This document shows positions 6,393-14,743 of a stretch of DNA of 64,000 nucleotides, in pieces. Every line of letters begins with the position of its first letter. Positions within the stretch are counted from its first letter, which is position 1. Both the position numbers and the translations under genes were made by a program. Below the pieces are notes generated by a model, which had not been told where the DNA came from, searched no databases, and saw only the letters and a list, made by a program, of their open reading frames with translations. The DNA is from Microbacterium timonense (GTDB lineage Bacteria > Actinomycetota > Actinomycetes > Actinomycetales > Microbacteriaceae), in contig NZ_OLMV01000008.1 in assembly GCF_900292075.1 (NCBI RefSeq), forward strand, positions 62,001 through 126,000. Direction: 5' to 3'.

Positions 6393-8656
6393 GTTCCGAG
6401 CGTACGCCGGTACTCCTCGCGTGTGAGCGGGCGTCCGTCATCGGCGACCGGCGCGGGCGCTTCAGGGGCCGGCTCGTCCCTGCGCCAGAGGTTCGAGGGC
6501 CACCAGATCGCGCGGCCGATGTCATAGGACAGGGCGGGCACCAGGAGCGACCGCACCACGAAGGTGTCCAGCAGCACCCCGAACGCGACGAGGAACGCGA
6601 TCTGCGCCAGGAAGAGGATGGGGATGACCCCCAGTGCTGCGAAGGTGGCCGCGAGCACGAGCCCGGCCGAGGTGATCACCCCACCCGTGGCCACCAGGCC
6701 GCGCAGGATGCCGGGCCGCGTGCCGTGGGTGAGGGACTCCTCGCGCACGCGGGACATGAGGAAGATGTTGTAGTCCACCCCGAGGGCGACGAGGAACACG
6801 AATCCGTAGAGCGGGACCGCGGGGTCCGCCCCGGGGAAGCCGAACAGGCCGTTGAAGACGAGGGCACTGACCCCGAGAGCGGTGGCGAACGAGAGGATCA
6901 CGGTGCCGATCAGCAGCACCGGCGCGAGGATCGAGCGCAGCAGCAGCATCAGGATCACCAGGATGACCGCGAGGATCACCGGGATGATGACGGTGCGGTC
7001 GCGCGTGGAGGTGTCATTGGTGTCGATGTCGGTCGCGGTCTCCCCGCCGACGACCGCCACGTGCTCGCCCAGCGTCTCGTCGAGGTCGACGCGCAGCTGC
7101 CGCACCGTGTCCTCCGCGGCAACGGAGTCGGCGGCATCGGTCAGCGTGCCGATGACGAGGACGTCTCCGTCGGCGACGGTCGGCTCGGGCGCCGGCGTCC
7201 CCGGCGGGCCCACCGCCGTGAGCACCGCCGCGCCCTCCTCGACGGTCACCTGCGCCTGCCCCGTGGGCGAGTCGGTTGAGGCGACCGCGACCGATTCGAC
7301 TCCGCGGGAGTCCGCCACGAGCTCCGCGGCCGAGGCGAGGTCGTCTTCCGGCACGATGACGTACACGGGTGACCCGGATCCGGCGGGGAAGTGCTCCGCC
7401 AGTTCGGCCTGACCGTCGCGCGCCTCGGATGCGCCGAGCACGAGATCGCTGGTCGGCACGCCGTCCGCCTTCAGCTGCGTGACCCCGACGGCTCCCGCCA
7501 GGAGCACGATCGTGCACACGACCCACACGGCCCGCGCGTGCCGGGCCACGAACCGGGCCTGGCGCGGCCACAGTCCGGTGACCGGGGCGGTGGGGTCGTC
7601 CGGGATCATGGTGAGCGGCCGCTTCGGTATGAAGGGCCAAAACGCCGCCCGTCCGCACAGCGCCAGGAGCGCGGGCAGGAAGGTGAGCGCCGACAGCATC
7701 GAGAAGACGATGCCGATCGCGGCGATCGGTCCGAGCGCCCGGTTGGTGGCCAGGTCCGACAGCAGCAGGCACAGGAGGCCGGCGATGACCGTGCCACCCG
7801 AGGCGAGGATGGGCTCGAACGCCGCGCGCCAGGCCCTGGTGGTCGCATCCCATCGCTGAGCCCCCGTGGCGATCGCCTCCCGGTAGCGCGCGACGTAGAG
7901 CAGGGCGTAGTCCGTGGCCGCGCCGATCACGAGGATGAAGAGGATGCCCTGCACCTGCCCGTTGAGCACCACGATGCCCGCGTACGCCAGCCACCACACC
8001 GTGAGCAGCGCGGCGCACAGGGCGAAGACCGACGTCGTGAGCACCAGCACGGGCAGCAGTGGCGAGCGGTAGACGATGACGAGGATCACGAACACGGCGA
8101 GGAGGGCGACCCCCAGCAGGAGACCGTCGATGCCGAGGAACCCGGCCACGAGGTCCGCCGTGAAGCCCGCCGGACCCGTGACCCACGCTCGCCATCCCTC
8201 GGGCAGATCCTCGGCGAGGGACTCGCGGATCGCAGCGACGGTGTCGCCGACCTCGCCCGAGGCGTCGATCGGCACGAAGATCTGCGCGGCATCGCCGTCC
8301 TCGGAGAGGATCGGCGGCGAGATCCCGTCCTGCACGCCCTCGATGCCCGCGATGGCGTCGGCGAGCGACTGCAGCTCGCTCACGTCGCTGTCTGACAGCG
8401 CCTCCTCTCCTGTCACCACGACCACGGCCGGGATGCTGTCGTCGCCGAGGAAATCTGCCAGACGCTCGTCGACCTGCGTCGCGTCGGCGCTCTCGGGAAG
8501 GAAGGTCGAGCGGTCGTTGGTCGACACCTCGTCGACCTTGCCGAAGTACGGCCCGCCGACCGATCCGGCCACGAGCCACACCAGGACCAGCAGGGACGGG
8601 ATGCCGACCCTCAGCCAGCGAGAGGGACGGCGGCGCGTGCGCGAAGGGGCGACCAT
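6389..8656 (-). CDS. MMPL-family (RND-type) transporter
   Basis: The 755-residue membrane protein has two repeats of the RND/MMPL plan: an N-terminal helix (RVGIPSLLVLVWLVAGSV), an extracellular loop of ~150 residues, five helices (including ILFILVIGAATDYALLYVARYRE, the conserved GxxxDY motif), then a second helix, a second external loop (~430-540) and a second helix bundle (FLVALGVDYNIFLMSRVREES). The paired Asp-Tyr motifs in TM4 and TM10 carry the proton relay. Members export lipids, siderophores or drugs. The ATG at 8654-8656 is inside a 9-bp inverted repeat that looks like a repressor operator, yet no regulator gene lies beside it. Nicotinamidase follows with an ATGA overlap. Confidence 0.95.
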   Translation of the reverse strand: MVAPSRTRRRPSRWLRVGIPSLLVLVWLVAGSVGGPYFGKVDEVSTNDRSTFLPESADATQVDERLADFLGDDSIPAVVVVTGEEALSDSDVSELQSLADAIAGIEGVQDGISPPILSEDGDAAQIFVPIDASGEVGDTVAAIRESLAEDLPEGWRAWVTGPAGFTADLVAGFLGIDGLLLGVALLAVFVILVIVYRSPLLPVLVLTTSVFALCAALLTVWWLAYAGIVVLNGQVQGILFILVIGAATDYALLYVARYREAIATGAQRWDATTRAWRAAFEPILASGGTVIAGLLCLLLSDLATNRALGPIAAIGIVFSMLSALTFLPALLALCGRAAFWPFIPKRPLTMIPDDPTAPVTGLWPRQARFVARHARAVWVVCTIVLLAGAVGVTQLKADGVPTSDLVLGASEARDGQAELAEHFPAGSGSPVYVIVPEDDLASAAELVADSRGVESVAVASTDSPTGQAQVTVEEGAAVLTAVGPPGTPAPEPTVADGDVLVIGTLTDAADSVAAEDTVRQLRVDLDETLGEHVAVVGGETATDIDTNDTSTRDRTVIIPVILAVILVILMLLLRSILAPVLLIGTVILSFATALGVSALVFNGLFGFPGADPAVPLYGFVFLVALGVDYNIFLMSRVREESLTHGTRPGILRGLVATGGVITSAGLVLAATFAALGVIPILFLAQIAFLVAFGVLLDTFVVRSLLVPALSYDIGRAIWWPSNLWRRDEPAPEAPAPVADDGRPLTREEYRRTLGT

Positions 8657-8678
8657 ATCGCTAGCTTATCTAGCGATA
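8656..8678 (-). promoter_or_regulatory. Inverted repeat operator at the MMPL start codon
   Basis: TATCGCTAG (8656-8664) and CTAGCGATA (8670-8678) form a perfect 9-bp inverted repeat with a 5-base spacer. It touches the A of the ATG. This size and symmetry suit a TetR- or MarR-type dimer that represses the transporter by blocking the promoter or early elongation. No such regulator gene adjoins, so the repressor would be encoded elsewhere. Confidence 0.6.
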
Positions 8679-8725
8679 GGCCGAAGTGACGAGCCCGACC
8701 CTCGATGCTCCTATGCTCGTTCCCG

Positions 8726-9688
8726 ATGCTCTCCGCCCTGCTCGCCCTCATCGGGGCGGTCGTGTACGGCTCCGCCGACTTCCTCGGCGGGCTGGCCGCG
8801 CGGCGACTGCGGTCCATCGTCGTGACCGCCGTCGCCGCCGTCGCCGGGCTCGCCGGCCTCGGCCTCGTGCAGCCGCTTGTCGGAGGCAGGTGGACGACCG
8901 GCGACGTCGGCTGGGGCGTGGTGGGCGGCCTCATCAGCGTGGTGGGGATCGCGCTCCTCTACGCGTGCCTGGCGATCGGCCCGATGAGCATCCTCTCGCC
9001 GCTGACGGCCGTCGTCTCGGCCGTCGCACCGATGCTGTGGGGACTGCTGGTCAAGGGTGACGCGCTGAAGCCTGTGGGCTATGCGGGTCTGGCCGTGGCG
9101 CTCGTCGCCGTCGTGCTCGTCGGCTTCATTCCCGGCGAGCGGATCGTGCGCCCGCACGCACGAGGGCTGGCCATGGCGACCGGCGCAGGCTTGGCGATCG
9201 GGGCTTTCCTCATCGTCATCGACCAGACCTCCGTCGACAGCGGCCTGGTCCCGCTGGTGGTCAGCCGGGCCACCAGCGGCATCGTGACGGTCGCGGTCGT
9301 CGCGGTGCTCGCCCTCCTCGCTCTGCGTCGCGGTCGACCGGCACGCTCCGTGCTCGAGCCCGGCGGCGCCCGCGTCGGAGCGACGCCGAGCGGTCGCGCG
9401 GACCTCGAGCATGCCGCTGCGGGCGTCGACGCATCCGCTCAGCGCCGTCCGCGCGGGGCGGCGTGGTGGTGGGCGGTCGGGTGCGGGATCGCTGATGCCG
9501 CGGCGAATGTGCTCATGCTGCTGGCGCTGCGGGCGGGCGATCTGGCCATCGTTTCGGCGCTGACCGCGCTGTACCCCGCAGGCACCATCCTGCTGGCCGC
9601 GGTCGTGTTGCGCGAGAGGGTCGCGCGGGTGCAGTGGGTCGGCCTGGCACTCGCCCTGACCGCCGGAGGGATGCTCGCCGTCGCGTGA
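8726..9688 (+). CDS. EamA/DMT-superfamily transporter
   Basis: A roughly 320-residue protein with ten hydrophobic segments in two halves, typical of drug/metabolite transporters: LLALIGAVVYGSADFLGGLAAR starts the first EamA domain and WAVGCGIADAAANVLMLLAL the second. A charged cytoplasmic loop of ~50 residues (RRGRPARSVLEPGGARVG onward) separates the halves and is longer than usual. The C-terminus has the family pattern SALTALYPAGTILLAAVVLRE. The substrate is unknown. I chose ATG 8726; an in-frame ATG at 8705 would add 7 residues, and neither has a clear ribosome binding site. The convergent membrane protein follows 12 bp after the stop. Confidence 0.9.
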   Translation: MLSALLALIGAVVYGSADFLGGLAARRLRSIVVTAVAAVAGLAGLGLVQPLVGGRWTTGDVGWGVVGGLISVVGIALLYACLAIGPMSILSPLTAVVSAVAPMLWGLLVKGDALKPVGYAGLAVALVAVVLVGFIPGERIVRPHARGLAMATGAGLAIGAFLIVIDQTSVDSGLVPLVVSRATSGIVTVAVVAVLALLALRRGRPARSVLEPGGARVGATPSGRADLEHAAAGVDASAQRRPRGAAWWWAVGCGIADAAANVLMLLALRAGDLAIVSALTALYPAGTILLAAVVLRERVARVQWVGLALALTAGGMLAVA

Positions 9689-9700
9689 GGGGCGCCCCGT

Positions 9701-10096
9701 TCAGCCGCGCACGAACAGCAGGACGAGCGAGGTGACGAGGGCGATCAGGCCCAGCGCCAGCATTCCGCACGCCAGCAACCCCACCGCGCGCACCGCGGGG
9801 GAACCCTGGGTGAGGCGCATCCGGTTGCGCGACCCGCGCCGGACGAAGATGTCGGCCATGTCGGCGTCGCCGATCCGATGCACCTGCTCCGGCGTGAGGT
9901 ACGCCTCTCCCACTCCCGCCTCGTCGTCGAACCAGCGCACGAGACGTCCGTCCGGGGCGTCCTCGACGACGGCTCTCGTCGGCGCCCACGTGCCGTCGAA
10001 GAGGTACATGATCAGGGCGACGCCCGCCAGCAGCGCACCGACGCCGAAGCCGATCCACGAGAAGATCTCGGCGAGGGCGTCGATCGCCTGAGACAC
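9701..10096 (-). CDS. Small membrane protein with two hydrophobic segments, unknown function
   Basis: About 131 residues. The N-terminal segment (IFSWIGFGVGALLAGVALIMYLF) and the C-terminal segment (VRAVGLLACGMLALGLIALVTSLVLL) are membrane helices; between them lies a soluble stretch (~65 residues) with TRAVVEDAPDGRLVRWFDDE and VGEAYLTPEQVHRIGDADMADIFVRRG. I do not recognise a family with a known role. The frame can be extended to GTG 10159, but that start lies inside the tRNA-Thr gene, so GTG 10094-10096 with AAGGACGG 10-12 bases upstream is preferred. Both the tRNA and this gene are on the minus strand, so one promoter might serve both. Confidence 0.65.
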   Translation of the reverse strand: MSQAIDALAEIFSWIGFGVGALLAGVALIMYLFDGTWAPTRAVVEDAPDGRLVRWFDDEAGVGEAYLTPEQVHRIGDADMADIFVRRGSRNRMRLTQGSPAVRAVGLLACGMLALGLIALVTSLVLLFVRG

Positions 10097-10153
10097 CGCA
10101 CCACCGTCCTTCGGATACGGAAAACGGCCGCTGCCGCGGCCGTTCCGGTTCTG

Positions 10154-10226
10154 AGCCACCTAAGGGAATCGAACCCTTGACCTATTCATTACGAGTGAAT
10201 CGCTCTGCCGACTGAGCTAAGGTGGC
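10154..10226 (-). tRNA. tRNA-Thr (anticodon CGT)
   Basis: On the minus strand GCCACCT opens the acceptor stem and AGGTGGC closes it. The D arm is TAGCTCAGTCGGCAGAGC. The anticodon arm is ATTCA-CTCGTAA-TGAAT, so the anticodon is CGT, reading threonine codon ACG. The T arm is AAGGG-TTCGATT-CCCTT. Discriminator T is at 10154 and CCA is not encoded. Confidence 0.97.
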
Positions 10227-10471
10227 GCGCCTCGCTCGCGCGATGCACAAGCAACGATCTTACAGGGTCGCGCGGATGCTCGCGAACCACGGTGCGCGAC
10301 ATCCGCAGCCGCCCTCTGCGCGATCGGTGTCCACGTGTTACGAATCGATTCGGATGCCGGAGCCCTCGCCCATAGGTTCGAATCCGGTCCGCGATGAGGC
10401 GTGCGCGGTCCCGTGGATCGTGCGCGCGGTCACAAGCCGACGCGGACCTCGATCCACAGGAGTACACGCAC

Positions 10472-11371
10472 ATGTCCACGTCCAAGAAGCTCACCGCCGC
10501 GGCAGCCCTCGCACTGCCGGTCGCCCTCCTCCTCGCCGGCTGCGCCGGGAACGCGGATGCCGGGGCATCCGGCTCCTCCGACGACGAAGTCGTCCGCATC
10601 GGCGTCGTCGGGGCCGGCGACCCGTACTGGGAGACCTACAAGGAGGCCGCCGCCGAGGAGGGCATCGAGGTGGAGCTGGTCGACTTCAGCGAGTACACCC
10701 AGCCCAACCCTGCGCTGTCGGCGGGCGAACTGGATCTCAACCAGTTCCAGCACATCATCTACCTCGCGACCTACAACGTGCAGAGCGACGACGACCTGCA
10801 GCCGATCGGCGCCACCGCCATCTACCCGCTCGGCCTGTACTCGACGCAGTACGACTCGGTGGAGGACATCCCCGAGGGGTCCACCGTCGCCGTGCCCAAC
10901 GACGAGTCCAACCAGGCCCGCGGCCTGCTCGTGCTGCAGTCGGCGGGACTGGTCGAGCTGAAGGACGGCGGCTCGGTCTTCTCCACCGTGGCCGACGTCC
11001 TGCCGGAGTCCAAGGTGAAGGTCGAGGCGCTGGAGGCCGCGTTCACCGCCACGTCGCTGCCCGACGTGGCCGCCGCCATCGTCAACAACGACTTCGTCGA
11101 GGACGCCGGGCTGAGCTTCGACGAGGCCATCGCGACCGACGACCCCTCCGACCCGAGTGCCTTCCCCTACATCAACATCTTCGCCGCGAAGGCAGAGGAC
11201 GCCGACAACCCGACCTACCGGAAGCTCGTCGAGATCTACCAGAACACCCAGGAGGTGCTCGACGGCGTCGTGGACGCGTCCGGGGGCACCGCGGTGCTCG
11301 TGAAGACCCCTGTCGACGAGCTCGTGGCCTCGCTGAACGACGTCGAGGACGACATCCGCGCCAACTCGTAA
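10472..11371 (+). CDS. metQ: Methionine ABC transporter substrate-binding lipoprotein
   Basis: The 299-residue protein begins at ATG 10472 with AGGAG about 9 bases upstream. A signal peptide ends in lipobox LAGC (C24), so the mature protein is lipid-anchored outside the membrane. The body matches the NLPA/MetQ family: VVRIGVVGAGDPYWETYKEAA, VELVDFSEYTQPNPALSAGELDLNQFQH (split by aromatic ligand contacts), IYPLGLYS and AVPNDESNQARGLLVLQSAGL. It captures methionine (D- or L-) and hands it to MetNI encoded directly downstream. The longer frame to 10394 lacks a signal peptide at its start and is not used. No SAM riboswitch was recognised in the 245-bp leader. A strong hairpin separates it from metN. 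Confidence 0.95.
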   Translation: MSTSKKLTAAAALALPVALLLAGCAGNADAGASGSSDDEVVRIGVVGAGDPYWETYKEAAAEEGIEVELVDFSEYTQPNPALSAGELDLNQFQHIIYLATYNVQSDDDLQPIGATAIYPLGLYSTQYDSVEDIPEGSTVAVPNDESNQARGLLVLQSAGLVELKDGGSVFSTVADVLPESKVKVEALEAAFTATSLPDVAAAIVNNDFVEDAGLSFDEAIATDDPSDPSAFPYINIFAAKAEDADNPTYRKLVEIYQNTQEVLDGVVDASGGTAVLVKTPVDELVASLNDVEDDIRANS

Positions 11372-11390
11372 GACCCGACGACGCGATCAC

Positions 11391-11430
11391 CGGTGCGGCC
11401 CGCGTGCGCTTCGGCGCGCGGGCCGCACCG
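11391..11430 (+). promoter_or_regulatory. Strong intercistronic stem-loop between metQ and metN
   Basis: CGGTGCGGCCCGCG (11391-11404) pairs perfectly with CGCGGGCCGCACCG (11417-11430): a 14-bp GC stem whose loop can fold further around TTCG (CGC-TTCG-GCG). It follows the metQ stop by 20 bases and ends 21 bases before metN. No T-run follows, so it is more likely an mRNA-stabilising or partial-termination element that keeps MetQ above MetNI than a full terminator. Confidence 0.75.
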
Positions 11431-11451
11431 GCGCGTCCCCCGAGGAGCCCC

Positions 11452-12507
11452 ATGAGCCTCATCCGCCTGACCGGCGTGACCAAGACCTTCCCGGCGTCCG
11501 CGAAGAACGCCTCCCCCGTCGTCGCGGTCGACGACGTCTCGCTCGAGATCGCCGCCGGTGAGGTGTGCGGGATCATCGGCTACTCCGGCGCCGGCAAGAG
11601 CACCGTGCTGCGGCTGGTGAACGCGCTGGAGACGCCGACCAGCGGAACGGTCGAGATCGACGGACGCGACATCACGCACCTGCGCGAGCGGGACCTGCGG
11701 GAGCTGCGCGGGGACATCGGGATGATCTTCCAGCAGTTCAACCTGTTCGACTCCCGCGCCGTGGCGGGCAACGTCGCCTATCCGCTCGAGGTCGCCCGGC
11801 GTCCACGCGCGGAGATCAGGGCGCGTGTCGACGAGCTCCTTCGGTTCGTCGGACTCGCCGACAAGGCACGGAACTACCCGGAGCAGCTGTCGGGCGGCCA
11901 GAAGCAGCGCGTCGGGATCGCGCGCGCTCTGGCGACCAGTCCCCGCATCCTGCTCGCCGACGAGGCGACGAGCGCGCTGGACCCCGACACCACTCAAGAG
12001 GTGCTGGGGCTCCTGCGTCGCATCAACGCGGAGCTCGGCGTCACGATCCTCGTCATCACGCACGAGATGGATGTCATCCGCACCCTCGCCGATCGGGTCG
12101 TCGTCATGGAGCACGGCCGCATCATCGAGAGCGGAGACGTCTTCGACGTGCTCTCGGAGCCCCGGCACGCGGCGACGAGGCGTTTCGTGGCGAGCATCAT
12201 CGAGGACGTGCCCGACCGTGATCAGCTCCGCACGCTCCGCGGCCGCCACCCGGGACGCATCGTCACCCTCCGGATCCGCGAGGCGGGAGCGGTCGGCGAC
12301 GGCGACGCGACGCAGGCCGACGTGTTCGCGGCGCTGGCCGCGCACGGCGTCCGGTTCGAGCTGGTCCACGGCGGCATCAACGACATCGCCGGACGCGTGT
12401 TCGGCCACCTCACCCTGGCGCTGACGGGAGACGACGACGCCGTGCAGCGGGCGATCGATGCGGTCGGCGCGTTCACGACGCTCATCGAGGAGGATTCCCG
12501 TGGATAG
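11452..12507 (+). CDS. metN: Methionine ABC transporter ATP-binding protein
   Basis: The 351-residue ATPase starts at ATG 11452 behind CGAGGAGC. It has Walker A GYSGAGKST (43-51), Q-loop FQQFN (~93-97), signature LSGGQKQR (146-153), Walker B ILLADEA with catalytic E171, and the switch histidine in ITHEMD. The C-terminal ~90 residues (IVTLRIREAGAVGDGDATQA onward) form a NIL/ACT-like domain that in E. coli MetN binds methionine and inhibits transport, so feedback control is expected here. It powers import with MetI, whose GTG start overlaps the last 8 bp of this gene. Confidence 0.96.
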   Translation: MSLIRLTGVTKTFPASAKNASPVVAVDDVSLEIAAGEVCGIIGYSGAGKSTVLRLVNALETPTSGTVEIDGRDITHLRERDLRELRGDIGMIFQQFNLFDSRAVAGNVAYPLEVARRPRAEIRARVDELLRFVGLADKARNYPEQLSGGQKQRVGIARALATSPRILLADEATSALDPDTTQEVLGLLRRINAELGVTILVITHEMDVIRTLADRVVVMEHGRIIESGDVFDVLSEPRHAATRRFVASIIEDVPDRDQLRTLRGRHPGRIVTLRIREAGAVGDGDATQADVFAALAAHGVRFELVHGGINDIAGRVFGHLTLALTGDDDAVQRAIDAVGAFTTLIEEDSRG

Positions 12508-13159
12508 GCTCGTCGACCTTCTGCCGGAGCTGTGGGCGGCCACGGCCGAGACGCTCTACGTCGTATCGCTCAGCCTCGTCTTCGGCGGCATCGCGGGACT
12601 GTTCGTGGGGCTCGCCCTGTACGCCACGCGACCGGGGAGCCTCTTCCCGAACCGGTTCCTCTTCGGGACCCTCAACGTGATCGTCAACTTCTTCCGCCCC
12701 ATCCCGTTCGTGATCCTGCTCGCCGCCGTGCAGCCGATCGCCCGCAGCCTCGGCATCCGGGGCATCGGACCCGAGTTCGCCGTCTTCGCGATCACGATCG
12801 CGTCCCTGTTCGCCATCAGCCGCATCGTGGAGCAGAACCTGCTGACCGTCCGGCCCGGGGTCATCGAGGCCGCACGGGCGACGGGGGCCAGCCGATCGCG
12901 GATCCTCCTGCGGCTGCTCCCCCGCGAGGCACTCGGCCCGCTGATCCTCGGATACACCTTCATCGTCGTCGCCCTGGTCGACATGACGGCGATCGCGGGC
13001 GCGGTCGCGGCGGGGGGACTGGGCGAGTTCGCCATCGTCTACGGGTTCAAGCAGTTCAACCCGTGGGTGACGTGGGCCGCGGTGCTCGTGATCATCGTGA
13101 TCGTGCAGCTGGTGCAGTTCCTCGGAAACGCGCTGGCCCGCCGCGTCCTGCGGCGGTGA
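12500..13159 (+). CDS. metI: Methionine ABC transporter permease
   Basis: A 219-residue permease with five or six membrane helices and the coupling-loop motif EAARATGASRSRILLRLLPREALGPLI, in which the EAA-x3-G signature contacts MetN. The GTG at 12500 is preceded by GAGGAGG and overlaps the end of metN by 8 bp, so translation is coupled. It completes the MetQNI importer. The stop is 9 bp from the end of the convergent lipoprotein hydrolase gene; no clear terminator hairpin fits between them. Confidence 0.95.
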   Translation: MDRLVDLLPELWAATAETLYVVSLSLVFGGIAGLFVGLALYATRPGSLFPNRFLFGTLNVIVNFFRPIPFVILLAAVQPIARSLGIRGIGPEFAVFAITIASLFAISRIVEQNLLTVRPGVIEAARATGASRSRILLRLLPREALGPLILGYTFIVVALVDMTAIAGAVAAGGLGEFAIVYGFKQFNPWVTWAAVLVIIVIVQLVQFLGNALARRVLRR

Positions 13160-13168
13160 CCGCCTGGC

Positions 13169-14743
13169 TCACTCGCAGCGCAGGCCGTCCGCGGGAGGCG
13201 TGCCCTCCAGCAGGTAGGTCTCGACCGCGGCATCCACGCACGGGTTGCCCTTGTTGTAGCCGGTGTGCCCTTCGCCGACGCGGGTGACCAGCACACCGGA
13301 CGACAGCTGATCGGCCAGCGCGACCGACCACTCGTACGGCGTGGCCGGGTCGTTGGTCGTGCCCACCACGACGATGGGGGCAGCGCCGTCGGCGGTGATC
13401 GGCTCCCGCACACCGGTCGCCGGGTACGGCCATACCTCGCACGGGTCGGGGCCCTCCCAGTACGGGGCGATGGTGGGCGCCTCGGCCTCCAGGAGCGCCT
13501 GCGCGTCGGCCTGCTCCTCGTCGGTGGCATCCACCGGATAGTCCATGCAGTTGTAAGCGCGGAACGCCTCCGTGGAGTTGTCGACGTAGACGCCGTCTTC
13601 GCGGTTGTCGTAGAAGTCGACGAGCTGGAAGGCGATCTCGGGCTTGCCCTGGAGCACATCGGCCAGCGCCGTCGTCAGGTAGTCCCACGTCTCACGCGCG
13701 TACAGGGCCGCCACGATCGCGGTCATGAGCGAGTCCGCGCCCAGGAGGCGCCCGTCGGAATTCGGGATCGGGTCTCGGTCGACGCCGGCCAGCAGCGCGC
13801 CGAGGTCCGCCATGGCCTCGTCGACGGTGCCGCGGAACGGGCATCCGTCGTCGGCGAGGCAGTCGGCCATGTACGCGCGCAGCGCCGATTCGAAGCCGAT
13901 GCCCTGCGTGATGCCGACGTCGAGCCCGGACACCGACGGGTCGATCGCACCGTCGAGCACCAGCCGGCCGACCTTCTCGGGGTACAGCTTCGCGTACGTC
14001 GCCCCGAGGAAGGTGCCGTACGAGTACCCGAGATAGTTCAGCTGCTCGTCTCCGAGGACCGCACGCAGCAGATCCATGTCGCGAGCCGCGTTCTCGGTCG
14101 TGATGTACGGGAGGATGCCGTCGCTGTTTGCCTCGCACGCCTCCGCGAACGCGGAGTGGCGGCTCAGCAGCTCGTCGGTCCAGGCATCCGTCCCGCGCGG
14201 ATTGCGGGGGATGTCGAACAGGTACGCGTCCATGTCGGCGTCGTCGTAGCACGTGACGGCGGTCGACTCCCCCACCCCGCGCGGGTCGAACCCGATGACG
14301 TCGTACTGCTGACGCACCGGGTCGCTCACTGCGAACGACACGGAGTCGCGGATGAGGGCCACACCGCTGACGCCAGGGCCGCCGGGGTTGACGAGCAGCG
14401 ATCCGGTCGGCTCGGCGGTCCCTTCGGCCCGGCTGCGGATCACCGATAGCTCGATCTCGCCGCGGCCGGGGTCGGACCAGTCCAGGGGCGCCGTGACCGT
14501 GGTGCAGTCGAACGCCTCGTTGCACGGGGTCCAATCGAGCGTCTGCTCGTAGAAGGGCAGCAGGTCGGCCGCCACGCCCGCCGTGTCGGGCGACTTGCTG
14601 GTCGTGGGCCGCGGGGACGCATCGGGGATCATCGCGTACAGACACCCGCTGAGGACGAGGGATGCCGCGACCAGGCCGGTCAGCAGGGCGAGGACCTTCG
14701 CCCTGCGCGCGGACCGGGCTGGGCGGGGACGGGTCGTGTTCAC
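13169..14743 (-). CDS. Secreted alpha/beta-hydrolase lipoprotein (tripeptidyl aminopeptidase-like)
   Basis: The 524-residue protein starts at GTG 14741-14743, which overlaps the holB stop as GTGA. The open frame continues far upstream, but that part is a shadow of holB. A signal peptide ends at lipobox LSGC (C34). The alpha/beta-hydrolase core has the oxyanion region VNPGGPGVSG, IGFDPRGVGES, and the nucleophile elbow GYSYG (S241). The C-terminal third, with TTNDPATPYEWSVALADQL (acid) and GEGHTGYNKGNPCV (catalytic His), matches the TAP-like domain of Streptomyces SlpD/SlpE and mycobacterial CaeA-type enzymes, which trim peptides or esters at the cell surface. Six or more cysteines suggest disulfides. 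Coupling to a replication gene is probably organisational. Confidence 0.92.
   Translation of the reverse strand: MNTTRPRPARSARRAKVLALLTGLVAASLVLSGCLYAMIPDASPRPTTSKSPDTAGVAADLLPFYEQTLDWTPCNEAFDCTTVTAPLDWSDPGRGEIELSVIRSRAEGTAEPTGSLLVNPGGPGVSGVALIRDSVSFAVSDPVRQQYDVIGFDPRGVGESTAVTCYDDADMDAYLFDIPRNPRGTDAWTDELLSRHSAFAEACEANSDGILPYITTENAARDMDLLRAVLGDEQLNYLGYSYGTFLGATYAKLYPEKVGRLVLDGAIDPSVSGLDVGITQGIGFESALRAYMADCLADDGCPFRGTVDEAMADLGALLAGVDRDPIPNSDGRLLGADSLMTAIVAALYARETWDYLTTALADVLQGKPEIAFQLVDFYDNREDGVYVDNSTEAFRAYNCMDYPVDATDEEQADAQALLEAEAPTIAPYWEGPDPCEVWPYPATGVREPITADGAAPIVVVGTTNDPATPYEWSVALADQLSSGVLVTRVGEGHTGYNKGNPCVDAAVETYLLEGTPPADGLRCE

Noticed and set aside
10097..10159. Longer N-terminus of the small membrane protein reaching into tRNA-Thr
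   Set aside because: The extended part is partly complementary to tRNA sequence and lacks hydrophobic or conserved pattern; an internal GTG with a better site exists.
10375..10385. GGTTCGAATCC, like a tRNA T loop, before metQ
   Set aside because: No acceptor, anticodon or D arm can be drawn around it.
10227..10471. Possible SAM riboswitch in the metQ leader
   Set aside because: No SAM-I/II/IV core or long paired helices recognised; only short chance pairings.
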